From Deltaproteobacteria bacterium (GTDB lineage Bacteria > Desulfobacterota > Desulfobulbia > Desulfobulbales > Desulfocapsaceae): DNA of 5,013 nucleotides. The position numbers and the translations under genes are program-made. Under the pieces are notes generated by a model. That model worked only from the letters and a program-made list of their open reading frames with translations. It was not told the DNA's origin and searched no databases. Each line of letters opens with the position of its first letter. Position 1 is the stretch's first letter. The DNA is taken from the NCBI GenBank assembly GCA_021779275.1, contig JAJYAX010000159.1, positions 1 through 5,013 on the forward strand. Direction: 5' to 3'. Below, piece by piece: positions 1 through 5,013 of this stretch.

Positions 1-1
1 T

Positions 2-955
2 GTCCTCTCCGGTCTGCTGACCATTGGAGATCTGGTTGTTTTTATCTCCTATGTCACTGCCCTCTACGGCCCGGTGAACAGCATCACCCAGAGCTGGGGA
101 CTCCTGCATGAGGCAAAGGCCGGCCTGGACCGGGTCTTCCAGATCCTGAATGTCAATCACGACCTGCCGGATGGCCAGGCCCTCTTTCCGGCCAGAGGCG
201 CCGCAGGCGATATATCCATTCAAGGGGTCGTCTTTGGTTATCCTCAGGACCGGCCCATTCTGAAAAATATCAGCCTCCAGATAAAGGCCGGAGAAAAGGT
301 CGCCATTGTGGGCGCATCGGGGGCCGGGAAGTCGACCCTGATAAGTCTGATACCCCGTTTTTGCGACCCTTCCGTCGGCAGTGTGCTGCTGGATGGCGTG
401 GATATCCGCACCTACAGGCTCGACTCCCTGCGCCGCCAGATTGCCATGGTTCTGCAGAATCCCGTTGTCTTCCCCCTGTCGATTGGGGAAAATATTTCCT
501 ATGGCTGTCCCGATGCAACACCCCCCGAGATCGTTTCCGCTGCGCGCATTGCCTGTATTCATGACGTTATTGAAAGGCTTCCCGACGGCTACGGGACATT
601 CATAGGCGAAGGCGGCTACGCCCTCTCCGAAGGGGAGAAACAGCGCATTACCATTGCCAGGGCGATCTTGCGCGACGCCCCCATACTGATACTCGACGAA
701 CCCACCTCTTCCGTCGATGTGCAGACCGAAGAGCGGATCATGGAATCCCTGCTGGAGCCGTCCTCAGACAAGACGGTGATCGTCATCACCCACCGTCTCT
801 CCGCAGTCCGGCATGCAGACCGCATCGTGGTCATGGAGGGTGGAAGGATTATTGCCGAGGACACATGTGATAGACTGCTTGCGGCCTCACCGCACATCGC
901 CACAGGCCTGAGGACAGAGGACAGTGATATCGTCTCCCCGGGAAACGGCCTGTAA
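2..955 (+). CDS. ABC-type exporter, C-terminal part (end of membrane domain plus ATPase domain), 5'-truncated
   Basis: The frame is open from base 2, so the gene begins before the window; a GTG at 74 is an internal Val and should not be taken as the start. The 317 visible residues begin with the last transmembrane helix of an exporter-type membrane domain (about 1-25), followed by the usual linker helix. The ATP-binding domain runs from about 70 to 305. Counting from base 2, it has Walker A GASGAGKST (104-112), Q-loop Gln152, signature LSEGE (208-212), Walker B ILILDEP with Asp232 and Glu233, and H-loop His264. All catalytic residues are present, so it should be an active ATPase driving export across the inner membrane. 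The signature departs from LSGGQ, with Glu at positions 3 and 5. It lies 93 bases upstream of the precursor gene and may belong to the same operon. The substrate is unknown, and whether it carries an N-terminal peptidase domain cannot be seen. Confidence 0.93.
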   Translation, partial: VLSGLLTIGDLVVFISYVTALYGPVNSITQSWGLLHEAKAGLDRVFQILNVNHDLPDGQALFPARGAAGDISIQGVVFGYPQDRPILKNISLQIKAGEKVAIVGASGAGKSTLISLIPRFCDPSVGSVLLDGVDIRTYRLDSLRRQIAMVLQNPVVFPLSIGENISYGCPDATPPEIVSAARIACIHDVIERLPDGYGTFIGEGGYALSEGEKQRITIARAILRDAPILILDEPTSSVDVQTEERIMESLLEPSSDKTVIVITHRLSAVRHADRIVVMEGGRIIAEDTCDRLLAASPHIATGLRTEDSDIVSPGNGL

Positions 956-982
956 TTTTTAATCGAAAAAAAGATGTATTTT

Positions 983-999
983 CGCTCGTTTACCGAGCG
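983..999 (+). other. Small hairpin upstream of the precursor gene
   Basis: CGCTCG (983-988) pairs with CGAGCG (994-999) around a five-base loop, in the 93-base gap between the exporter and the precursor gene. No T-run follows it, so it is not a standard intrinsic terminator. It could lie in the 5' leader of the precursor mRNA or be a processing site. The rest of the gap is A/T-rich, and I could not identify a convincing -35/-10 promoter pair in it. Confidence 0.3.
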
Positions 1000-1030
1000 G
1001 CTAGAAGGAAGATGCAATTACTATCAACAG

Positions 1031-1040
1031 AAAAAGGAGG
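1031..1040 (+). promoter_or_regulatory. Strong Shine-Dalgarno sequence of the precursor gene
   Basis: AAAAAGGAGG ends eight bases before the ATG at 1049. It is the strongest ribosome binding site in the window and fixes the precursor start at 1049 rather than at the in-frame ATG at 974. High translation of a RiPP precursor relative to its enzymes is expected, and the other two visible starts have only weak sites. Confidence 0.85.
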
Positions 1041-1048
1041 GCGCACGG

Positions 1049-1240
1049 ATGAACAAACTGAAAAGAGTGACGGAGATTTGTGAAGAGTCGGCTGAGTCCG
1101 TAAAAGACGTAACCGAGATCAGTGAAAAAACGGCCGATGCCATCAGGGGCGGAAAGAGCTGCAGTTGCTCATGCAGCTGTCCCGGCAACGACACGGATGG
1201 CGGAAAATCCACAACGACTCTTAATACCTTTGCCTCGTAA
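1049..1240 (+). CDS. Cys-rich RiPP precursor peptide with double-glycine leader (63 aa)
   Basis: This is the probable substrate of the radical SAM maturase and the C39 transporter that follow. The leader (residues 1-35) is charged and likely helical, and ends AIRGG. Residues 24-35, ISEKTADAIRGG, fit the known double-glycine pattern: hydrophobic at -12, Ser at -11, Ile at -4, Gly at -2 and -1; the usual Glu at -8 and Leu at -7 are Thr and Ala. Cleavage after Gly35 would release a 28-residue core starting KSCSCSCSCPG, with Cys38, 40, 42 and 44 alternating with Ser, then a Thr/Ser/Asn-rich tail ending TTTLNTFAS. One more Cys (11) lies in the leader. The layout, with Cys in the first half and Thr/Asn/Ser in the second, recalls sactipeptides such as thurincin H, but the chemistry is an inference. 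I do not recognise a named family. The start at 1049 is set by the Shine-Dalgarno at 1031-1040. The role rests on composition and neighbours. Confidence 0.88.
   Translation: MNKLKRVTEICEESAESVKDVTEISEKTADAIRGGKSCSCSCSCPGNDTDGGKSTTTLNTFAS
1064..1147 (+). repeat. Imperfect tandem repeat of 14 codons in the precursor leader
   Basis: Residues 6-19 (RVTEICEESAESVK, bases 1064-1105) align without gaps to residues 20-33 (DVTEISEKTADAIR, bases 1106-1147). Val, Thr, Glu, Ile, Glu and Ala are identical, and most other positions are conservative changes (Cys/Ser, Ser/Thr, Glu/Asp, Val/Ile, Lys/Arg). The period of 14 is about four helical turns, so both units would present the same face. Only the second unit is followed by Gly-Gly. 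Confidence 0.75.
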
Positions 1241-1257
1241 TCCCGGAGGAAAAGGTA

Positions 1258-1347
1258 TTGCTCACATTCTACCAATATTTCCCGAACGGCAGTGCGGGAT
1301 TATTGGTAGAAATGGCCTCGGCCGACACTGACACGTCTTACAGATGA
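1258..1347 (+). CDS. Possible 29-codon micro-ORF coupling translation to the maturase
   Basis: A good Shine-Dalgarno (GGAGGA, 1245-1250) has no ATG or GTG at working distance, but a TTG follows seven bases later. Read from there, the frame stays open for 29 codons and stops at TGA 1345-1347, sharing ATGA with the maturase ATG at 1344. The peptide would start LLTFYQYFPNGSAGLL (first residue read as Met if TTG initiates) and end DTDTSYR. An open frame this short is not significant by itself; the case rests on the Shine-Dalgarno, the ATGA overlap, and the absence of a ribosome binding site directly before the maturase. It could be a coupling peptide, a remnant of a longer maturase N terminus, or chance. 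The hairpin at 1267-1311 lies inside it, so translation would open that structure. Confidence 0.3.
   Translation: MLTFYQYFPNGSAGLLVEMASADTDTSYR
1267..1311 (+). promoter_or_regulatory. Long hairpin between precursor and maturase genes
   Basis: TTCTACCAATA (1267-1277) is the exact reverse complement of TATTGGTAGAA (1301-1311). Inside, TCCCG (1280-1284) pairs with CGGGA (1295-1299), giving 16 base pairs with a 2x1 internal loop and a ten-base apical loop. No T-run follows, so simple intrinsic termination is unlikely. In RiPP operons a structure here can hold back enzyme expression relative to precursor or protect the 3' end of a processed precursor mRNA. Either role is an inference; the inverted repeat is directly visible. 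Confidence 0.7.
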
Positions 1348-2942
1348 CAAAACAAACGATATCGTTTTTTGAAAAAGACTACCCGCTGGTCAAGATCTTT
1401 GCCTATGGGGATGAACTTCTTGTTTATGATGCCAAACCGCATCTCGCCTTTATCATGTCCCCTGCGGAGATGGACGTGCTGATTGATTTTTTGGACGGAA
1501 GGCCGGAAGACGAGCTGGCCACGATCCATACCCCCCGGCTCAATCCGGAATACATCAACAAACTGTTTTTAAAATTCACCGGTCTCCGGCGTGCCGGTGT
1601 GTTTATAAAGGGGCCGGTTGATGAAATATCCCCGGTGCAGAGAGATGAGATACAAGAACAACTTCAGTATTTCGACAAGAACATCCTGCTGAGGAAGTTT
1701 TGTCTGGAGGTGACGGAGGACTGCAATTACCGATGCACGTATTGCAAGAGGACAATTGCAAAAGATTACAGAGGCCATGCCAAGAACAACCTGAGCGAAG
1801 AAAACGCCTATAAGGGGATAGATTATTATTTTGACAAATATACCGCCTTCTCTCAGCAATTATCCGCGGAAAAAAGGGACCTGCTGCTCCAGGTTGTTCC
1901 CCCTGGTCTGTCGTGGTATGGCGGCGAGCCCTTCCTGAATTTTGACCTGATCAAAAAGACTGCCGACTATTTCAAAAGCAGGCCTTGGGGCGACTATAAC
2001 ATCCAAGCCGGGGATCTCAGGTTCAGTTCGAACACCAATCTTTCCGTTATAACGGATGAGATACTGCATTTTCTGGTGGCTAACAGGGTCCATCTCTTCG
2101 CAAGTCTTGATGGTCCGGCAGACGAGCATGACAGGTGCCGGGTCTTTGAGAATGGAGGAGGAACCTTCCAGCTTGCCTATAGCAACCTGATAAAGATCAA
2201 ACAGTTCGATGCAGCCTATTTCAGAGAATTGGTCTCCCTTTTCGGCGTCTATACCGACGGCCATGATTACCACCGCTGTGTTGAGTTCAATCGAAATATC
2301 GGCGCCTCAAGCTGCCAGCATTTTCAGGCTGAATACAGCGGCGCCTTTGTGGCGGATCCCGACAGGGCATCCAGACCCTACAGGACCTCCATTGACAATC
2401 ATCTGGCTGAATTCAAGGAAAAGGTCCTGGTTGAAGGCTCGAATCCCGAGGCCAATATGGACGCTTTTTCCCATCTCTTTCCCTTTGCCAGCCTTAACTA
2501 CGATCATCCCGCCGGAAAAAATTCCCTGCAGATGCTGATCACCTGTCCCATGGGATTTGACAATCTGATGGTGACCGCCGGCGGAGATTTCCTGATCTGC
2601 CATAAGGTCAATGACAGCATGCCCGTCGGCCATTGTGATTCGGGTCTGGATCAGGAAAAACTCATCGAGATCAATCGACGGTATAACGCCGCCATCAACA
2701 TGGCCTGCAGGAGTTGCTGGAATGTCCATTTCTGCAGCGTCTGCGCGGCCAGCAGGATGGTTGACAATGATTTCGTCAATCCCACGGAGAAAGAGTGTGA
2801 TTTTTTCAGACTCCGGGCAACCTATAATTTTCTCTGCTTCATTCACCTCTCCCGGGAGCAGCCGGACTTTCTGGAAAGGATATTCGCCTACCGGAATGAC
2901 CGCAAACGTTTTATCGGGATTATTGATAAAAATGATTTTTAG
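1344..2942 (+). CDS. Radical SAM/SPASM peptide maturase (532 aa)
   Basis: This cytoplasmic iron-sulfur enzyme probably installs a radical-made cross-link or other change on the neighbouring precursor. The radical SAM cluster site is CX3CX2C (Cys127, Cys131, Cys134), and the SAM-binding GGEP is at 193-196. The C-terminal SPASM domain shows the expected cysteine series: Cys401, then Gly414 and Cys419, then Cys455-X2-Cys458-X5-Cys464-X2-Cys467, and finally Cys485, which should hold two auxiliary 4Fe-4S clusters. The family pattern usually has three residues rather than two before the fourth Cys of that run. Residues about 20-90 resemble a PqqD-like recognition element (beta strands, then a winged-helix-like stretch), which would bind the leader; this is inferred from pattern only. 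The frame has a stop at 1329-1331, so 1344 is the first ATG; it has no Shine-Dalgarno just upstream and may be translated by coupling. The gene overlaps the next one by 11 bases. The bond type is unknown; a thioether (sactipeptide or ranthipeptide) is a fair guess because the substrate is Cys-rich. Confidence 0.93.
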   Translation: MTKQTISFFEKDYPLVKIFAYGDELLVYDAKPHLAFIMSPAEMDVLIDFLDGRPEDELATIHTPRLNPEYINKLFLKFTGLRRAGVFIKGPVDEISPVQRDEIQEQLQYFDKNILLRKFCLEVTEDCNYRCTYCKRTIAKDYRGHAKNNLSEENAYKGIDYYFDKYTAFSQQLSAEKRDLLLQVVPPGLSWYGGEPFLNFDLIKKTADYFKSRPWGDYNIQAGDLRFSSNTNLSVITDEILHFLVANRVHLFASLDGPADEHDRCRVFENGGGTFQLAYSNLIKIKQFDAAYFRELVSLFGVYTDGHDYHRCVEFNRNIGASSCQHFQAEYSGAFVADPDRASRPYRTSIDNHLAEFKEKVLVEGSNPEANMDAFSHLFPFASLNYDHPAGKNSLQMLITCPMGFDNLMVTAGGDFLICHKVNDSMPVGHCDSGLDQEKLIEINRRYNAAINMACRSCWNVHFCSVCAASRMVDNDFVNPTEKECDFFRLRATYNFLCFIHLSREQPDFLERIFAYRNDRKRFIGIIDKNDF

Positions 2943-5013
2943 ACGGAGTTTCCCGTTTTATACCCAGTATGACGCAATGGACTGCGGCCCGGCCTGCCTG
3001 CGCATGGCGGCAAAATACTACGGCAAACGCTATTCGCTCCAGTATCTCAGGGAAAGGAGTTATGTGACCAGGGAGGGCGCCTCGCTCCTCGGTCTTCGTG
3101 ATGCCGCGCAGGCCATCGGCATGCGGGCAACCTGCGTTCTGGCCTCTCTTGACTATCTGGCATCCGAGGCCAAGCTGCCCTGCATTGTCCATTGGGATAC
3201 CGATCATTTCGTGGTTGTCTATAAAATCGAGAACGATACTATCCATGTGGCCGACCCGGCCTATGGCCGGGCCAGGTATGAAAAGCCTTTTTTTTTATCG
3301 CATTGGGCCACGACGGGTACTGAAGGCTACGCCCTCCTCCTGGATCCCGCCGAAGAATTTTACACCAGAGAAGAAGAGGCCCCGGCCAAGACGGGTCTTC
3401 CCTTCCTGCTCTCCTCTCTTGCGCCCTATGGACAACTGCTGGTCCAGCTTATCCTGGCCATGCTGCTCGGCAGCCTCATCCAGCTCATCCTGCCCTTCCT
3501 GACTCAGATGATTGTCGACAAGGGCGTCAGCAGGAAGGATATCAATATCCTGCAACTCATTCTCCTGGGCCAGTTTTTCCTGGTTGTCAGCCGTGTCTCC
3601 GTGAATTTCATCCGGGGCTGGATACTCTTTTATATAAGCACCCCGTTGAATATCACCCTGGTCTTCGATTTTTTAAAAAAACTGACAACACTTCCTCTGG
3701 GGTTTTTCGATATCAAGATGATCGGCGACACCTTGCAGCGGATTGGCGACCATCAACGGGTGGAGTCATTTATAACCTCAACGGTCTTGAGTATCCTTCT
3801 TACCCTGATCAATATCATCGTCTTCGGCATCGTCTTGATCGTCTATCGCCTGCAGATCTTTCTGATTTTTCTGGCGGGGGTGCTCCTGTATCTGGTCTGG
3901 ATCCGCCTCTTTCTCGCCAGGCGCAGAGAGATAGACTTTTCCCAATTCAGACAAAAGGGGAAAAATCAGAGCGCCATCATCCAGCTTATTATGGGAATGC
4001 AGGAGATCCGGCTCAACAACGGTGAAAAAAAGAAAATCTCCGGCTGGGTGAAGATCCAGGACGATCTCTTCGCCATCAGCAGGAAAAGTCTGGCCCTGAC
4101 CCAGAACCAGCAATCCGGCTGTCTGCTCATACAGGAAACGCAGAATATCATCATCACCTTCGTTGCAGCCTCCCTCGTTATCAGCGGCGAAATCACCCTG
4201 GGCATGATGCTGGCGATTCAGTTCATTCTGGGGCAGCTCAACGGCCCCGTCGAGCAACTGGTGCATTTTGTCGCCTCCGCCCAGGATGCCAAAATCAGTT
4301 ATGAGCGGATTGAAGAAATCCACCGCATGCAGGATGAAGAGGGTGCCGCGGCGAGGGAGGATATTCCGGAAGGGGCTGACATCATACTCTCCGATGTCTC
4401 CTTTCAATATGCCGGACCCTATTCGGAAAAGGTGCTGAAAAACGTCTCCTGTGTCCTGCCGGGCAGAAAGATAACCGCCATCGTGGGGGCAAGCGGCAGC
4501 GGCAAGACCACCCTTTTGAAACTCATCCTGGGAATGTATCGGCCGGTGGGCGGTGCGATTGCCATCGGTGACTCCCCCCTGCCGGAACTTTCCCAGATCG
4601 CCTGGAGAAGTAAATGCGGTCTGGTTATGCAGGATGGATATATTTTTTCAGATACCCTGGCCGATAATATCGCCTTGGGCGATGGGCCCATTGATACCGG
4701 CAAGATGAAACAATCAGCCGCAATCGCCAATATCGAGGAATTTATCGAAGGTCTGCCCTCGGGCTATCAGACCAGGATCGGGGCTGAAGGGCATGGACTG
4801 AGCCAGGGACAGAAACAGCGGGTATTGATAGCGAGGGCTGTCTACAAGGATCCGGACTACCTGTTTTTTGACGAGGCCACCAACTCCCTGGATGCCTGCA
4901 ATGAGACGGCCATAATGCAAAAATTGGCTGTTTTTTTCAAAGATAAGACCGTGGCCATCGTGGCGCATCGATTGAGCACGGTCAAAAATGCCGATCAGAT
5001 CATGGTGCTGGAT
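2932..5013 (+). CDS. C39 peptidase-containing ABC transporter (leader-cleaving RiPP exporter), 3'-truncated
   Basis: This inner-membrane protein should remove the double-glycine leader and export the core peptide. The visible 694 residues are in one frame to the window end, and probably only a few dozen are missing. The C39 domain (about 1-115) has oxyanion Gln12, nucleophile Cys18 in MDCGPAC, His92 in TDHF and Asp108 in ADPAYG. Six hydrophobic segments follow, at roughly 168-190, 205-232, 283-303, 307-326, 406-423 and 428-448. The ATPase domain starts near 483, with Walker A GASGSGKTT (519-527), Q-loop Gln567, signature LSQGQ (623-627), Walker B LFFDE (Asp647, Glu648) and H-loop His679. All key residues are intact, so it should be active. 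The ATG at 2932 overlaps the maturase end by 11 bases, has only a weak ribosome binding site, and puts Gln12 and Cys18 where the family has them. Translational coupling to the maturase is likely. A T9 tract sits at residues 119-122, just after the peptidase domain. Confidence 0.95.
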   Translation, partial: MIFRRSFPFYTQYDAMDCGPACLRMAAKYYGKRYSLQYLRERSYVTREGASLLGLRDAAQAIGMRATCVLASLDYLASEAKLPCIVHWDTDHFVVVYKIENDTIHVADPAYGRARYEKPFFLSHWATTGTEGYALLLDPAEEFYTREEEAPAKTGLPFLLSSLAPYGQLLVQLILAMLLGSLIQLILPFLTQMIVDKGVSRKDINILQLILLGQFFLVVSRVSVNFIRGWILFYISTPLNITLVFDFLKKLTTLPLGFFDIKMIGDTLQRIGDHQRVESFITSTVLSILLTLINIIVFGIVLIVYRLQIFLIFLAGVLLYLVWIRLFLARRREIDFSQFRQKGKNQSAIIQLIMGMQEIRLNNGEKKKISGWVKIQDDLFAISRKSLALTQNQQSGCLLIQETQNIIITFVAASLVISGEITLGMMLAIQFILGQLNGPVEQLVHFVASAQDAKISYERIEEIHRMQDEEGAAAREDIPEGADIILSDVSFQYAGPYSEKVLKNVSCVLPGRKITAIVGASGSGKTTLLKLILGMYRPVGGAIAIGDSPLPELSQIAWRSKCGLVMQDGYIFSDTLADNIALGDGPIDTGKMKQSAAIANIEEFIEGLPSGYQTRIGAEGHGLSQGQKQRVLIARAVYKDPDYLFFDEATNSLDACNETAIMQKLAVFFKDKTVAIVAHRLSTVKNADQIMVLD
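3288..3296 (+). repeat. T9 homopolymer inside the transporter gene
   Basis: Nine T in a row encode part of Pro119-Phe-Phe-Leu122, at the end of the C39 domain and before the first membrane helix. Runs of this length are prone to polymerase slippage. One extra T (or a ribosomal -1 shift) would lead to TGA at 3321-3323 and leave a freestanding peptidase domain of about 130 residues. One T fewer would lead to a stop at 3500-3502. It may also be plain Phe-coding sequence. Confidence 0.6.

Noticed and set aside
956..1030. Promoter for the precursor gene
   Set aside because: A TACTAT (1019-1024) matches four of six -10 bases, but no -35 lies at proper spacing, so it is not reported as a feature.
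974..1048. Upstream ATG at 974 as start of the precursor gene (88 residues)
   Set aside because: It has no Shine-Dalgarno, and the added residues cross the small hairpin and read through the strong ribosome binding site at 1031-1040, which clearly serves the ATG at 1049.
1160..1180. Cys cluster as a small metallothionein-like metal binder
   Set aside because: C-x-C runs can bind metals, but the Gly-Gly leader and the adjacent maturase and C39 peptidase make a modified exported peptide much more likely.
1267..1311. Intrinsic terminator after the precursor gene
   Set aside because: The stem is strong, but the bases following it are AATGGCCTCGG-like rather than a T-run, so only a different regulatory role is proposed.
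1122..1331. 69-codon + strand frame overlapping the precursor
   Set aside because: It overlaps the well-supported precursor in another frame, has no ribosome binding site, and its protein resembles no family I recognise.
2307..2846. 179-codon open frame on the minus strand
   Set aside because: It lies wholly antisense to the SPASM region of the maturase, whose motifs are intact, and shows no domain or start signal of its own.
3778..4407. 209-codon open frame on the minus strand
   Set aside because: It is antisense to the intact membrane and linker region of the C39 transporter. Its Asp-rich protein is what reversed hydrophobic codons yield.

Overview
The window carries a compact RiPP (ribosomally made, post-translationally modified peptide) cassette. 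Every recognisable gene is on the + strand and the genes are closely packed. In order they are: the 3' part of an ABC exporter (2-955); a 63-residue Cys-rich precursor peptide (1049-1240); a 532-residue radical SAM/SPASM peptide maturase (1344-2942); and the first 694 codons of a C39-peptidase-containing ABC transporter (2932-5013, running off the window end). No tRNA, rRNA, CRISPR array or insertion sequence is visible.

The genes make a coherent pathway. The precursor has a helical leader ending in a double-glycine site (residues 34-35), followed by a core that opens with C-S-C-S-C-S-C and ends in a Thr/Ser/Asn-rich tail. The maturase has a CX3CX2C radical SAM cluster site, a full set of SPASM cysteines and a probable PqqD-like leader-binding domain at its N terminus. 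The last gene combines a papain-like C39 leader peptidase (Cys18, His92, Asp108) with a six-helix membrane domain and an ATPase, so it should cut after Gly-Gly and export the modified core. The exporter at the left edge may belong to the same operon, but its N-terminal part lies outside the window.

Three features go beyond a routine annotation. First, the leader is an imperfect tandem repeat of a 14-residue helical unit, and only the second copy ends in Gly-Gly. Second, the 103-base gap between precursor and maturase holds a long hairpin and a Shine-Dalgarno sequence without an ATG. It may encode a 29-codon TTG-started micro-ORF whose stop overlaps the maturase start as ATGA, which would explain why the maturase has no ribosome binding site of its own. 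Third, a T9 tract lies in the last gene exactly between the peptidase domain and the membrane domain.

The organism cannot be named with certainty. The moderate GC content, the oxygen-sensitive radical SAM/SPASM enzyme and the style of the proteins suggest an anaerobic Gram-negative bacterium, perhaps of the Desulfobacterota; this is an impression, not a result.
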